Shown: positions 49,248-58,986 of the stretch, in pieces
Position numbering within the stretch: position 1 is the first letter of the stretch
Layout of the letters: each line of letters starts with the position of its first letter
NCBI RefSeq assembly: GCF_022758145.1
Contig: NZ_JAJVDH010000002.1
Coordinates: 434,001 to 498,000, forward strand
Direction: 5' to 3'
DNA length: 64,000 bases
DNA from: Pontibacter vulgaris
GTDB taxonomy: Bacteria; Bacteroidota; Bacteroidia; Cytophagales; Hymenobacteraceae
The notes under the pieces: model-generated
Database searches by the model: none
The model's input: only the letters and a program-made list of their open reading frames with translations
Told to the model about the DNA's origin: nothing
Translations under genes and position numbers: made by a program

Positions 49248-50555
49248 ATGATTGATACACAGTTGAAGTACAAAGTAAAAGACATTTCGCTGGCTGAGTG
49301 GGGCCGCAAAGAGATAAAACTGGCTGAGGCCGAAATGCCGGGTTTGATGGCTATCCGTGAGGAGTATGGCCCAAGCAAGCCGCTGGCAGGTGCCCGCATT
49401 GCAGGTTGCCTTCACATGACAATCCAGACTGCCGTTTTAATTGAAACGCTGGTAGAACTGGGTGCTGAGGTTACCTGGTCTTCGTGCAACATTTTCTCCA
49501 CGCAGGATCATGCTGCCGCTGCTATTGCTGCTGCCGGTATCTCTGTTTATGCCTGGAAAGGTATGAACGCGGAAGAATTTGACTGGTGCATTGAGCAGAC
49601 TTTATTCTTTGGCGAAGACCGCCAGCCTTTGAACATGATCCTGGACGATGGTGGTGACCTGACCAACATGGTTCTTGATAAATATCCTGAACTAGCGCCT
49701 GCTATCAAAGGCCTTTCTGAGGAAACTACTACTGGTGTTCACCGCCTGTACGAGCGTGTGAAAAACGGTACACTGCCAATGCCTGCTATCAACGTAAACG
49801 ACTCTGTTACCAAGTCTAAGTTCGATAATAAGTATGGCTGTAAAGAATCATTGGTAGATGCGATCCGTCGTGCTACAGATGTGATGATGGCTGGTAAAGT
49901 TGCGGTTGTTGCTGGTTACGGTGATGTAGGCAAAGGTTCTGCTGCTTCGCTTCGTGGCGCTGGTGCACGCGTTATCGTTACCGAGATCGATCCTATTTGC
50001 GCGCTTCAGGCTGCTATGGACGGCTTTGCTGTTAAAAAAATGGCTGATGCTGTAAAAGAAGCTGATATTATAGTTACTGCTACTGGTAACTGCGATATCA
50101 TCAGAGGTGAGCACTTCAGAGGCATGAAGGATAAAGCGATCGTTTGTAACATCGGTCACTTCGACAACGAGATCGATATGGCTTGGCTGAACGATAACTA
50201 TGGCCATACAAAAGATACTGTAAAACCACAGGTTGATCTTTACAACATCGATGGTAAGGATATCATTGTACTGGCAGAAGGCCGCCTTGTAAACCTTGGT
50301 TGCGCTACCGGCCACCCGTCTTTTGTAATGTCTAACTCTTTCTCTAACCAGACATTGGCACAGATTGAGCTTTGGACAAACACAGATGCTTACGAGAACC
50401 AGGTTTATACTTTGCCTAAACACCTGGATGAGAAAGTTGCCCGTTTGCACCTTGCTAAAATTGGTGTTGTTCTGGAAGAACTTACTCCGGAGCAGGCAAG
50501 CTACATTGGCGTAGAGGTTGAAGGACCATACAAGCCAGAGTATTACAGATACTAA
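49248..50555 (+). CDS. ahcY: Adenosylhomocysteinase
   Basis: This enzyme hydrolyses S-adenosylhomocysteine to adenosine and homocysteine with bound NAD, clearing the product of methyltransferases. Its 435 residues show [55 protein letters not shown] and the NAD loop [18 protein letters not shown]. They end [15 protein letters not shown] ([12 protein letters not shown]) and [10 protein letters not shown], the family C-terminus with Lys and Tyr reaching NAD. Codon use looks optimised. Monocistronic. Confidence 0.98.
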   Translation: MIDTQLKYKVKDISLAEWGRKEIKLAEAEMPGLMAIREEYGPSKPLAGARIAGCLHMTIQTAVLIETLVELGAEVTWSSCNIFSTQDHAAAAIAAAGISVYAWKGMNAEEFDWCIEQTLFFGEDRQPLNMILDDGGDLTNMVLDKYPELAPAIKGLSEETTTGVHRLYERVKNGTLPMPAINVNDSVTKSKFDNKYGCKESLVDAIRRATDVMMAGKVAVVAGYGDVGKGSAASLRGAGARVIVTEIDPICALQAAMDGFAVKKMADAVKEADIIVTATGNCDIIRGEHFRGMKDKAIVCNIGHFDNEIDMAWLNDNYGHTKDTVKPQVDLYNIDGKDIIVLAEGRLVNLGCATGHPSFVMSNSFSNQTLAQIELWTNTDAYENQVYTLPKHLDEKVARLHLAKIGVVLEELTPEQASYIGVEVEGPYKPEYYRY

Positions 50556-50581
50556 GCTATACTTAAAGTATAATAACACGA

Positions 50582-50612
50582 AAAGCCGGTGCTCTGCATC
50601 GGCTTTTTTATT
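50582..50612 (+). terminator. Terminator after ahcY
   Basis: AAAAGCCGGTGC pairs with GCATCGGCTTTT (one wobble) around a three-base loop, followed by T. Confidence 0.85.
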
Positions 50613-50649
50613 TGTATAAAGTATAAGTTAAGTTAGCGTAGCTGTTTAA

Positions 50650-51420
50650 TTATATAATATTAAAGCGCGACATGAGTGTTTTCTTATAGGATTTTCCGAT
50701 CGGGATATCGCCTTTTGAGAATACAACTGAATTTTCTTCCAGGGCCTCTATCTTATCCAGGTTAGCTATGTAAGACCTATGAACACGCACAAAATTTTGC
50801 GGTGGCAGTTTGCTTTCCATGTCCTTTAAAGTAGAGCTTACCAGGTATTTCTGGTCGGCGGTAACTATAAAAGAGTAGTTATCATAAGCCTCTACCCATA
50901 ATATCTCGTTGTAATGCACTTTAATGATCCGGTGCTTTACCTTCACAAAAATATAGTCAGTAGCTACCTCGTCTTTATGGTTGCCGTTGTGGTTATTATG
51001 GTTGTTGGGTTGCGGGTTCTCTTCAGGGTCTTTGCCTTCAAGGCGATGGCTGTCGTGTTTGTAAAGCGCTATTTCTATAGCTGAACGCAGGTTTTTATCA
51101 TCGAAAGGTTTAACCAGGAACCCATCGGGCTCAGTTTTTTTTGCTCTGTCTATGGTTGCTTTATCAGCGTAGGCGGTCAGGTAAATAAACGGAATCCCGA
51201 ATTCAGCTTTTATACGCGAACCTATTTCAATTCCATCTGCTTTACCACGCAGGTTAATATCCAGCAACACAAGATCGGGCTGCGTTTCCCGGATCATATC
51301 AATGGTATCCTCGCCGGTATCTATCGCACACGTCTGATAACCTAACTCTTCCAAGCTAGCCGCAAGGTCTTCAGCGATGATTATCTCATCCTCCGAAATA
51401 AGGATTTTTGGTTTTGTCAT
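50650..51420 (-). CDS. LytTR-family response regulator
   Basis: This 256-residue regulator has an N-terminal receiver domain with acidic pocket SEDE (about 9-12), phospho-acceptor Asp54 in LVLLDINLRG, Thr in YLTAYAD and Lys in FLVKPFDDKN. A His/Asn-rich linker (PQPNNHNNHNGNH, about 135-148) precedes a LytTR DNA-binding domain (about 155-256; ILWVEAYDNYSFI, RVHRSYIANLDKIE). It is encoded 29 bases after the histidine kinase, so they form one two-component system. The linker might bind metal; that is speculation. Confidence 0.95.
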   Translation of the reverse strand: MTKPKILISEDEIIIAEDLAASLEELGYQTCAIDTGEDTIDMIRETQPDLVLLDINLRGKADGIEIGSRIKAEFGIPFIYLTAYADKATIDRAKKTEPDGFLVKPFDDKNLRSAIEIALYKHDSHRLEGKDPEENPQPNNHNNHNGNHKDEVATDYIFVKVKHRIIKVHYNEILWVEAYDNYSFIVTADQKYLVSSTLKDMESKLPPQNFVRVHRSYIANLDKIEALEENSVVFSKGDIPIGKSYKKTLMSRFNII

Positions 51421-51449
51421 AGCATTAGGTTAATACGTGAAATTAATAA

Positions 51450-54416
51450 TTAAGGTGGTAAAACAAAAACAATTATTGATTTTGTACCATTTATTTTATT
51501 GCTGTGAAAACTGAAGCTCCCGTTAAGCTTTTTGGCAAGCGAACTAACCAACCGCAAACCAAAAGACTTTTCCTGGTGCTGTTCTGCATCGGGAGGTATA
51601 CCAATGCCGTTATCCGAAACTGTTAATGTATATTGCTGATTATCCTGTTGTTGCAGTTCAAGAGTAAGTAACCCATCGCGCCCCTGAAATGCATACTTCA
51701 GTGCATTCGATACTAATTCATTTACGATAAGGCCCAGTGTTATGGCTGAATCTATATCCATTTTGATAGGCGGAATATTAAGCTGCATGGTTACCTGTTT
51801 TGTGGTAATGCCATAAGAAGCATAAAGGCTCTCGCAAATTCCCCGGAAGTAATCATCCAGGTCTATGTGAGACAGGTCTTCATGTTGGTATAAATGTTCG
51901 TGCAGAATGGCCATAGAACGTACGCGGCTGCGGATGGAGCGCATAACTTCCAGGGCCAGCGGGTCTGTTATACTTCGCGCCTGCAGGTTAAGCATACTAA
52001 TCACGATCTGGAGATTATTCTTTACACGATGGTGGATTTCCTTAATCAGAATTTCTTTCTCTCGGTTTTTTTCTTCCAGCAATTGGGTGCGATGGCGTAC
52101 GCGCATCTCGAGCAGGGCATTTGTTTTTACAAGATTGCGTTCGCGCAGGCGCACTATACTTATGGCTGCAAGCGCCACTAGTAATAATACCATGCCCACA
52201 AACCACTCCCGTTGCCATATAGGCGGTGTTATAGAGAAAGAATAGTTAAGCGGGTGCGGAGTCCAGTAGCCATCACCGTTTTGTGCAAGCAGCTGGAAAG
52301 TATAATCGCCGGGCGTTAGGCTGGCATAAGTAGCAAAAGATTGTGGCGTAACCGGCGACCATTGCTCTTCATGGCCTTTTAACCGGTAGCGGTACTTTAC
52401 CATATCCGGGTTGGTAAGAGAAATTCCATGAAAATTGAAAGTGATATGATTCTGGAAGTATGGCAGTTCCAGATCGTTAGGCAGACCACTCACAGAATCA
52501 AACTTATGCCCTGATTTTTGCCAGTTTACGGGTTTAAAAAAAAGCCTGATATCGGTTATTACCGGGTTTGGGTAAACTCTGTTTTGCTTGTCGAGGTGGG
52601 GCAGGTACTTGCTAAGGCCTTTAACTGTGCCAAACCATATAGTGCCATCTTTGGTTTGTGTTATGGCATTGTTGCAAACTTCCATTCCTTTAAATCCATC
52701 GTTTGAGTCGAAAGAGCGGAAGGTAAGTTTTTTGCCTTGATGTAGTTCTGCCAGGTCCAGTTTTAAAACGTAGCGGCTGGTACCTATCCAAAGGTTGTTA
52801 CTTTTATCGGCAAACAGGCTTGTAACACCTTCATTTGGCAGTCCTGCTGCGCTGGTAATTACTTTCGGTTTTTTCCATTTAGCATGGGTGGCCATAATGC
52901 CGTAATTAAACCCGCCAAAGTATAAAGTGCCCTGCTGGTCTTCAGTTATAGTAGTGATGTCTTTAAAGCCATACTTCTGAAGTGTAGCAGCTGGTTTTAT
53001 ACTTCCGTTTACAAACTGGAAAATGCCCTGCTGGCCTCCAAACCACAACCTGCTTTTACTATCCTTAAATATAACAGCCATAGCGCCCAATGCATTGCCG
53101 GCTACAGAAGTATAGTTTACAAACCGGCCATTGCGCAAACAGGATAAACCTTTAGCAGTAGCAAACCATAAATTTCCGGCAGTATCGGGGGCGCAATAGT
53201 ATACCTCGTCAGCTGGCAGCCCGTTTTTTGAAGTATAATGAACTGTGTTTTCAGGTTTTAATTGCCATACTCCCTGGCTGGTGCATACCCATACTTCATC
53301 TTTGTTTTTGGCCCACATGCCGTAAAGGGAAGTACCTACTGGCCATAGGTTGGTTTTCAGCCAGTTTATCTTGCCATCTTGCATGTACCCGGCATGCCCA
53401 TCGTCGGTGCCCAGCCAGATACGGTCAATAGCATCTTTAGCAAGCCCGGTTATACGTGGTTCCTGTATGTTGTCCAGCTCAAAATAATGAACAAACCATG
53501 GGCTTTTATACTGTTGCAGCCCGTAGCCATTTGTACCAATCCAGATGTTGCCTTCTTGGTCGGTAGCTAAAACATTGATGTTGTTTGTCCGGAGGCCGCT
53601 TTGGCGGGTTAAATGTGTAAAGCTGTTACCATCATACTTTAAAATCCCGTTCTTCTGAGTGCCTAACCAAATGATGTTATCGTTGTCCTGCGCCAATGTA
53701 GTAACCCATGGCGTTGCTATATTGGCAGGCAATGGCAGCTGTTTAAGTGTTAAGTTGTTAACTAACGCTACTCCTGCAGCAGTGCCTACCCATACTTCGC
53801 CATTCTTAATTTGCATGAGCGTAGTAATGGTATTGTGCGGCAGCGCGCTGTTTTGTGTATTAAGAGATATGGTGCCCGATTGGCTGATATGGTAAAGGCC
53901 TTTATCTTTACTGCCCACCCACAGCTCGGTTTGCGGAGCACAAATCACGGAAGTATAAACCTGCGTTGGCAACTCATTATACTTTATAAAAGCGTTGTCA
54001 TCGAGGTAAAATAAGCCACTGTCTGTTGCGGCCCATATTTGCCCGATTCCATCTTCCGATAAGTCGTTTATACTTCCAGCCGGTAAAGTATAGTTTGTAA
54101 ATTTATACCCATTATAGCTGCTGATGCCCTGGTCGTAGGTTCCTATCCATATATGGCCTTTGCGATCCTGGAGAAGGCACTGGATATTATTGCTTTTAAG
54201 GCCATGATGCTTTGTGTAGCTATAAAATTCGGCACCATTAAAACGACTTACGCCTCCGCGGGTAGCCAGCCATAGTTGCCCTTTCTTGTCCTGTATTACA
54301 TCATTTACTTGCGATTGCGGAAGCCCATCTTCTAAGGTCCAGCTCCGGAAATTATATTGCTGCGAGAATAGCGGTACTCCCTTCAGAAGAAGAACAAGAA
54401 GAAAAATGGCTCGCAT
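51450..54416 (-). CDS. Propeller-type sensor histidine kinase (HisKA_2)
   Basis: This 988-residue sensor has a signal peptide and two periplasmic seven-bladed-type propellers made of Reg_prop repeats (recurring G.IWIGT and LWLAT-like strands, about residues 25-620). A Y_Y_Y domain follows (about 670-735, YRYRLKGHEEQWSPVTPQSF in part), then one membrane helix (about 742-760, WFVGMVLLLVALAAISIV) and a coiled coil. The HisKA_2 motif is EIHHRVKNNLQIVISML, with His795 or His796 the phospho-acceptor. A HATPase domain with LIVNELVSNALKYAF and DNGIGIPPD completes it. Unlike the classic hybrid SusR/BT sensors it lacks a fused receiver and AraC domain and signals to the separate LytTR regulator. The ligand is unknown. 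Confidence 0.95.
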   Translation of the reverse strand: MRAIFLLVLLLKGVPLFSQQYNFRSWTLEDGLPQSQVNDVIQDKKGQLWLATRGGVSRFNGAEFYSYTKHHGLKSNNIQCLLQDRKGHIWIGTYDQGISSYNGYKFTNYTLPAGSINDLSEDGIGQIWAATDSGLFYLDDNAFIKYNELPTQVYTSVICAPQTELWVGSKDKGLYHISQSGTISLNTQNSALPHNTITTLMQIKNGEVWVGTAAGVALVNNLTLKQLPLPANIATPWVTTLAQDNDNIIWLGTQKNGILKYDGNSFTHLTRQSGLRTNNINVLATDQEGNIWIGTNGYGLQQYKSPWFVHYFELDNIQEPRITGLAKDAIDRIWLGTDDGHAGYMQDGKINWLKTNLWPVGTSLYGMWAKNKDEVWVCTSQGVWQLKPENTVHYTSKNGLPADEVYYCAPDTAGNLWFATAKGLSCLRNGRFVNYTSVAGNALGAMAVIFKDSKSRLWFGGQQGIFQFVNGSIKPAATLQKYGFKDITTITEDQQGTLYFGGFNYGIMATHAKWKKPKVITSAAGLPNEGVTSLFADKSNNLWIGTSRYVLKLDLAELHQGKKLTFRSFDSNDGFKGMEVCNNAITQTKDGTIWFGTVKGLSKYLPHLDKQNRVYPNPVITDIRLFFKPVNWQKSGHKFDSVSGLPNDLELPYFQNHITFNFHGISLTNPDMVKYRYRLKGHEEQWSPVTPQSFATYASLTPGDYTFQLLAQNGDGYWTPHPLNYSFSITPPIWQREWFVGMVLLLVALAAISIVRLRERNLVKTNALLEMRVRHRTQLLEEKNREKEILIKEIHHRVKNNLQIVISMLNLQARSITDPLALEVMRSIRSRVRSMAILHEHLYQHEDLSHIDLDDYFRGICESLYASYGITTKQVTMQLNIPPIKMDIDSAITLGLIVNELVSNALKYAFQGRDGLLTLELQQQDNQQYTLTVSDNGIGIPPDAEQHQEKSFGLRLVSSLAKKLNGSFSFHSNKINGTKSIIVFVLPP

Positions 54417-54570
54417 GCGCTATGTTATACAGGTTTGCAGATGATAACCTTTAGATAATGCGCTTTTGATAGGTTTACATACTGCGCAATAAAGGCAATA
54501 TGCTGTACGGTAAACTTTTAAAAAGGATAGTCTGAATAACTAAAGTGCAATTATGTGAAAGCGTGAACTG

Positions 54571-55668
54571 CTATTCTAAGATCACCTGTTTGTATATTTT
54601 CAGGGTTTCCAGGGCAGTATGTGTACTTGTAAAGCGAGTTAAGCTGGCAGAGGCATTAGCTACAAAAGTATTGCGCAGTTCAGGGTTATGTATGATTTTT
54701 AGCGCTTGTGCTGCAAATTCCTTGGGGTGCTGAGGCGCGGCCAGAAAACCGGTTACGCCATCTTTAACCATTTCCGGTATGCCTCCAACATTTGATGCAA
54801 CAACAGGTACCTGGCAGGCAAAAGCATCAAGTACAGCTGTGCCAAGGCCTTCTTTTATAGTTGTAAACAAGAACAGGTCAAGTTCGGGTAGTGCCTGGTC
54901 AATATTTTTTATAAAACCAGTAAAAATTACATCCTGTTGCAGGCCCAGTTCTACTGCATACGCTTTAATTTCCTCTTCCAGGGAGCCGGTGCCAATAGCA
55001 AAATAACTAGCTTTTATACCTTGCTCTTTTAAGAGTTTGGCCGTCTGCAGGAAAGTATAATAATCTTTGTGCTTATCTATGGCTGATACGTTGCCAATGA
55101 GCAGGTTACCGGGTGCAATGTTATACTTAGTGTGCAGAAAATTTGTAGCCCCCTTTTTTACAGATTTAAATCTGTTCATGTCGATGCCGCTGTGAACGGT
55201 TACGCATTTAGCAGGATCGTTTACATTTTTTGCCATCAGGTCGCGCACGCAATCCGATACGCAGATTATTCGCCTGATGCCTTTATAGTTATACTTGAAA
55301 AGCGAAAACGGATTTTTGCCGATGCTGAATTCTACGCGCCGGCTGAGTATAAGCCCCGCTTTGGCGCCAAGCACATGTGTCGCAACGCCTAAAGTATGCG
55401 CCAGGCTGGAGTGCATGTGTATAAGCTGCACCTGGTGCTCATTTACATACTTCTTAAGCTTTTGGGCAGTAGCTAAAACAGCAAGCTTAGAAAACGAAAG
55501 CGCTATGTAAGGTACATTACGTTGCTGGCAGTATTTTTCGAAAGCAGAGCCCGGCCGGCAAGCCACAAAACTTTCTACATGCTGTCTGGCAAGTTCTTCT
55601 ATCAGGAATGCGGCCTGCTGCTCGCCACCACGCCACGACTTTTCAGAAATCAGATGAAGTACACGCAT
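54571..55668 (-). CDS. Glycosyltransferase family 4 protein
   Basis: This 365-residue GT-B enzyme has an N-terminal MRVLHLISEKSWRGGEQQAA (in part) with the GT4 acceptor-side glycine loop. It has the GNVSAIDKHKDY start of the C-domain and the donor-side motif KEGLGTAVLDAFACQVPVVAS (in part), whose second acidic residue is Asp rather than the usual Glu. Donor and acceptor are not known. It lies two bases after the GT2 gene and is transcribed with it, probably for cell-surface polysaccharide or LPS. Confidence 0.93.
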   Translation of the reverse strand: MRVLHLISEKSWRGGEQQAAFLIEELARQHVESFVACRPGSAFEKYCQQRNVPYIALSFSKLAVLATAQKLKKYVNEHQVQLIHMHSSLAHTLGVATHVLGAKAGLILSRRVEFSIGKNPFSLFKYNYKGIRRIICVSDCVRDLMAKNVNDPAKCVTVHSGIDMNRFKSVKKGATNFLHTKYNIAPGNLLIGNVSAIDKHKDYYTFLQTAKLLKEQGIKASYFAIGTGSLEEEIKAYAVELGLQQDVIFTGFIKNIDQALPELDLFLFTTIKEGLGTAVLDAFACQVPVVASNVGGIPEMVKDGVTGFLAAPQHPKEFAAQALKIIHNPELRNTFVANASASLTRFTSTHTALETLKIYKQVILE

Positions 55669-55670
55669 GC

Positions 55671-56432
55671 TTAGTCCAGTTTCAGGTTTTCTTCCCTTAT
55701 TCTCCAGATTTTAAGATAGCGCATAAAAACACTGGAGGCAGCCAGAAACGCGATCGTAAAACCAACCTTACCATCTAAAATGCCCAGCTTAAGAAAGTAC
55801 TGCTTCAGAAAACGCACCAGTGGTTTTACAGCCAGATGGAAGAGTGTTACATTTTTGGTGCGTGCCGCCTTATCGCGGGCCGAAAGCCAACTATAGCTAT
55901 TCCATTTATCAAGGTACTGCGCCAGGTCTTTGTAAGTATAATGTATGATTTTATACTTCAGTTTGCCTATATGGCCGGGTACAACCAGTTCTTCATGTAC
56001 AAACTTATCGGAGTAGCGGCAGTGCTCTCTGTTAAAAAGCCGCACCACGCCATCGTTTTGCCAGCCACTGAAACGCACACGTTCTCCCATAAAATAATTT
56101 TTCCGGAAGATCTCATAAGCATGGTGTGCCGGCGTGTTTTGAAGTAACTGTAAAATTTCCTGGCTTAGCTCCGGGGTAACGCGCTCATCGGCATCCAGCA
56201 TCAGCACCCAGTTATTGGCTGCCTGGGTTGTGGCCCAATTACGCTGTGCTGAATAATTTTCAAAAACATGCTGCAAAATTTTTACCGGATACTTAACGGC
56301 AATTTCCAGGGTATTATCTGTGCTGAAAGAATCAACTATAAGCACCTCGTTTGCCCACAGCACCGACTCGATGGCCGCGGCAATATTCTGAGACTCGTTT
56401 TTACAAATAATAATGGCAGTAACTCCTTGCAT
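55671..56432 (-). CDS. Glycosyltransferase family 2 protein (WaaE/KdtX-like)
   Basis: This 253-residue GT-A enzyme starts at the ATG at 56432 with MQGVTAIIICKNESQNIAAA, then LIVDSFSTDNTLEIA. The metal-binding DAD-type motif is MLDADERVTPEL, and HEELVVPGHIGKLK, YTYKDLAQYLDKWNSYS and FLKQYFLKLGILDGKVGF follow. The pattern is that of WaaE-like beta-1,4-glucosyltransferases acting on the LPS core. It heads a two-gene operon with the GT4 enzyme. An in-frame TTG lies two codons upstream. Confidence 0.92.
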   Translation of the reverse strand: MQGVTAIIICKNESQNIAAAIESVLWANEVLIVDSFSTDNTLEIAVKYPVKILQHVFENYSAQRNWATTQAANNWVLMLDADERVTPELSQEILQLLQNTPAHHAYEIFRKNYFMGERVRFSGWQNDGVVRLFNREHCRYSDKFVHEELVVPGHIGKLKYKIIHYTYKDLAQYLDKWNSYSWLSARDKAARTKNVTLFHLAVKPLVRFLKQYFLKLGILDGKVGFTIAFLAASSVFMRYLKIWRIREENLKLD

Positions 56433-56886
56433 ATACAATCAGCGGCTATCAGGGCACAAAAGTACAATAATATTAGCTACAATTTTTTACCAGCCTATAC
56501 TTTGCCTGCCTGGTTTCAGGAAATGTGCAGTAAGTATAAAATGGTGCAAGTTTTCAGCTCCAAAAACGGGCTTACTGTGGCGTAAGAGCAGAAACCCGCT
56601 ATAAACCACAACAAAGGTATACTTAGAGCAGTAATAGCAAAAACGCCCAAACCATAAGCGGCTGGTGGCTGCCATATTTATAAATAGGATGTAAAAGCCT
56701 GTTTAGCAGCGCGAGCCGGCCGTATACTAAGCAAAGTATAAGGTGGCGTAGGGAGCTTTACTTGAAAACTAGTGGTTGGCAGCGAGGCTGCAACCCAAAA
56801 GCTGCAAGCAAGGTATGTAATTAAAATTTCTATATTTGCGTATAATACGCGATAAAAGGCTTTATAAAGGTACAAATTTAAGTCAG
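56433..56886. other. Divergent intergenic region upstream of the second ECF sigma gene
   Basis: About 450 bases. The right end holds the sigma-gene promoter and a palindrome (56831-56850). AAGTATA heptamers occur near 56498, 56535, 56620 and 56730. A 62-codon minus-strand frame exists at 56487-56675 but lacks family resemblance. No gene is called. Confidence 0.5.
56831..56850 (+). promoter_or_regulatory. Promoter -7 element overlapping a palindrome, second ECF sigma operon
   Basis: TATATTTG at 56831-56838 matches TAnnTTTG. It runs directly into GCGTAT-A-ATACGC at 56838-56850, a perfect 6-bp-arm palindrome across the predicted transcript start. This looks like an operator; no regulator is identified. 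Confidence 0.5.
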
Positions 56887-57480
56887 ATGAGCGAAGAAAC
56901 AGGTAAACAGCTGAGTAAAGAGGAAAAAGATGCACGGTTCGAGGCCGAATTATTGCCCGTACTGGATCCTCTGTACAATTTTGCCTACCGCCTCACCTTA
57001 GACGAAGATGACGCTAACGACCTCGTACAGGAAACTTATTTAAAGGCTTATCGCTTTTTCGATTACTTCGAGCAAGGAACTAATGCAAAAGCATGGCTGT
57101 TTCGAATCCTGAAGAACTCGTTCATTAACGAATTTCGAAAAAAGAGCAAGCAGCCTGCGAAGGTAGACTATAGCGAGGTAGAGGGTTATTATAACTCGGA
57201 TGATGTTGAAGGCGAAGGTGGAGTAACAACTACCACTGATATGCGCTCAGAAAGTGTGCAGGATCTGATTGGCGATGAAGTTGCCAGTGCCCTGAACGCG
57301 CTTCCGGTAGATTTTAGAACCGTTATTATACTTTGCGACCTGGAAGGATTTACCTATGAAGAGATGGCCAAGATCCTGGACATCCCGATTGGTACTGTAA
57401 GATCCAGGCTGCACCGCGCACGAAACTCGTTGAAAGAGAAGTTGGAAAAGTATGCCAAAACCATGGGTTATAATAGTTAG
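56887..57480 (+). CDS. RNA polymerase ECF-type sigma factor (RpoE-like)
   Basis: This 197-residue sigma factor starts at the ATG at 56887 (MSEETGKQLSKEEKDARFEA). Region 2 is LDPLYNFAYRLTLDEDDANDLVQETYLKAYRFFDYFEQ (in part) with NAKAWLFRILKNSFINEFRK. Region 4 is LPVDFRTVIILCDLEGFTYEEMAKILDIPIGTVRSRLHRAR (family pattern). A longer in-frame start would cross the promoter. It precedes a ZAS-type anti-sigma gene by 23 bases and sits in a block with gmk and nadD, so it is probably a housekeeping ECF factor. Confidence 0.95.
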   Translation: MSEETGKQLSKEEKDARFEAELLPVLDPLYNFAYRLTLDEDDANDLVQETYLKAYRFFDYFEQGTNAKAWLFRILKNSFINEFRKKSKQPAKVDYSEVEGYYNSDDVEGEGGVTTTTDMRSESVQDLIGDEVASALNALPVDFRTVIILCDLEGFTYEEMAKILDIPIGTVRSRLHRARNSLKEKLEKYAKTMGYNS

Positions 57481-57503
57481 AGAATTTAAGAGTTTGAGCT
57501 AAG

Positions 57504-57788
57504 ATGGAATCTAAATTTACAGAAGTGTATCAGCAACAAGCGTCGGAAGACAGCCACGAGACTGATTGTGAGAAGGTAGCCAATTTACTGGATATAGTAA
57601 TTGACGGCGAAGCAACATCCGATCAGAGCGAGTTTTTTACCAAACACATCGAAGACTGTGTTACCTGCTTTGAAAGCCATCAAAAGCAAAAGCTACTTAA
57701 AGGCCTCATCAGTGGCCACCTTAAGCGCGTGATAGTGCCGGAGCGTTTAGCTCTATCCATCAAAGCGAAGATCCAAGAAACTGTATAA
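57504..57788 (+). CDS. Anti-sigma factor with zinc-binding ZAS motif
   Basis: This 94-residue soluble protein carries the HX3CX2C anti-sigma zinc motif as HIEDCVTC (about residues 52-59) after an N-terminal helix (CEKVANLLDIVIDGEATSDQ). It has no membrane segment. It probably binds and inhibits the sigma factor encoded 23 bases upstream, perhaps in a redox- or zinc-dependent manner; that is inference. Confidence 0.9.
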   Translation: MESKFTEVYQQQASEDSHETDCEKVANLLDIVIDGEATSDQSEFFTKHIEDCVTCFESHQKQKLLKGLISGHLKRVIVPERLALSIKAKIQETV

Positions 57789-57794
57789 CCCCTG

Positions 57795-58379
57795 ATGCAA
57801 GGTAAAATTATCATCTTTTCGGCCCCGTCTGGCGCTGGTAAAACAACTATTGTAAAACACCTCTTACAGGTAAATCCTAAGCTGGCCTTCTCTATTTCGG
57901 CCTGCACCCGCGATAAGCGCGGCCGCACTGAGGAAAACGGAAAAGATTATTACTTTATAACACCCGAAGACTTTAAGCAAAAGATCGAAGCCGATGAATT
58001 TGTAGAGTGGGAAGAAGTATATGAAGGTGCCTTTTACGGCACGCTCAAATCAGAGATAGAGCGCATCTGGAAAAGCGGGAAACATGCTATTTTAGATGTA
58101 GATGTAAAAGGTGGTTTAAGTATAAAACACTTTTATAAAGAAAGAGCACTTGCTGTTTTTGTTAAGCCACCATCAGTGGAAGAACTGGCAAAAAGACTTA
58201 CAGCCCGCGCCACTGATTCAGCCTCCAGCATTTCAAGCCGTGTTTTTAAAGCAGAGTTTGAAATGAAGTTTGAGGACCAGTTTGATGAAGTGATCGTGAA
58301 CGACAACCTGCAGGACGCCTGCGCTAAAGCAGAAAAGCTTGTAGAAGAGTTTCTGAACGCAGAGCCGGCCATAGTATGA
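57795..58379 (+). CDS. gmk: Guanylate kinase
   Basis: This enzyme phosphorylates GMP to GDP. Its 194 residues start MQGKIIIFSAPSGAGKTTIV with the P-loop SAPSGAGKT at 9-17. They continue through SISACTRDKRGRTEENGKDY (GMP binding), FVEWEEVYEGAFYGTLKSEI and LDVDVKGGLSIK. It begins 6 bases after the anti-sigma gene and overlaps nadD by 4 bases (ATGA), so these form an operon. Confidence 0.97.
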   Translation: MQGKIIIFSAPSGAGKTTIVKHLLQVNPKLAFSISACTRDKRGRTEENGKDYYFITPEDFKQKIEADEFVEWEEVYEGAFYGTLKSEIERIWKSGKHAILDVDVKGGLSIKHFYKERALAVFVKPPSVEELAKRLTARATDSASSISSRVFKAEFEMKFEDQFDEVIVNDNLQDACAKAEKLVEEFLNAEPAIV

Positions 58380-58948
58380 AGGTAGGGCTGCTGTTCGGCT
58401 CTTTTAATCCTATCCACATCGGGCACCTGATACTGGCCAATTTTATGGCTACCAACACCGATCTGGATACGGTGTGGCTGGTTGTGTCGCCACAAAACCC
58501 GTTTAAGCCAAGCAACACGCTGCTGCACGAATTTGATCGCCTGCACATGGTATCGTTGGCAATTGCCGACAACCCCCATCTGGGCGTTTCCAATATCGAG
58601 TTCAGTATGCCCAAGCCAAGCTATACGATAGATACGCTAACGTATTTGCAGGAAAAGTACCCGAGTTATGAGTTTGTGCTGATAATGGGGGAGGACAATC
58701 TGGCTAGCTTTCCGAAGTGGAAAAATTATGAGCGCATCTTGGAGTACCACAAAGTATACGTGTACCCGCGGTCTGGCTCGCTTACTTCCGAGATTACGCA
58801 CCTGCCTAATGTTTCTTTTGTGAAAGCGCCTATCCTTGATATTTCAGCTACCTTTATAAGAGACTGTATAAAGCAGGAGAAAAGTATAAAATACCTCGTG
58901 CCTGATGAAGTGGCGGATTACATAAGAGTACACAAGTTGTATCAGTGA
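58376..58948 (+). CDS. nadD: Nicotinate-nucleotide adenylyltransferase
   Basis: NadD adenylates nicotinate mononucleotide to deamido-NAD, a step of NAD synthesis. Its 190 residues show the nucleotidyltransferase loop GSFNPIHIGHLILAN (8-22), VVSPQNPFK, YTIDTLTYLQEKYP, FVLIMGEDNLASFPKWKNYE (in part) and the C-terminal ISATFIRDCIKQ, the ISSTxIR signature. The ATG overlaps the gmk stop. A strong terminator follows. Confidence 0.97.
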   Translation: MKVGLLFGSFNPIHIGHLILANFMATNTDLDTVWLVVSPQNPFKPSNTLLHEFDRLHMVSLAIADNPHLGVSNIEFSMPKPSYTIDTLTYLQEKYPSYEFVLIMGEDNLASFPKWKNYERILEYHKVYVYPRSGSLTSEITHLPNVSFVKAPILDISATFIRDCIKQEKSIKYLVPDEVADYIRVHKLYQ

Positions 58949-58986
58949 TGTTGCCATAAGACTCGTCTACTTACTAAATACTTACT

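Noticed and set aside
49848..50579. 243-codon minus-strand frame
   Set aside because: Antisense to ahcY, and its composition is that of a shadow frame created by codon bias.
56487..56675. 62-codon hydrophobic minus-strand frame
   Set aside because: No promoter, no recognised family, and AAGTATA-rich intergenic composition; not supported as a gene.
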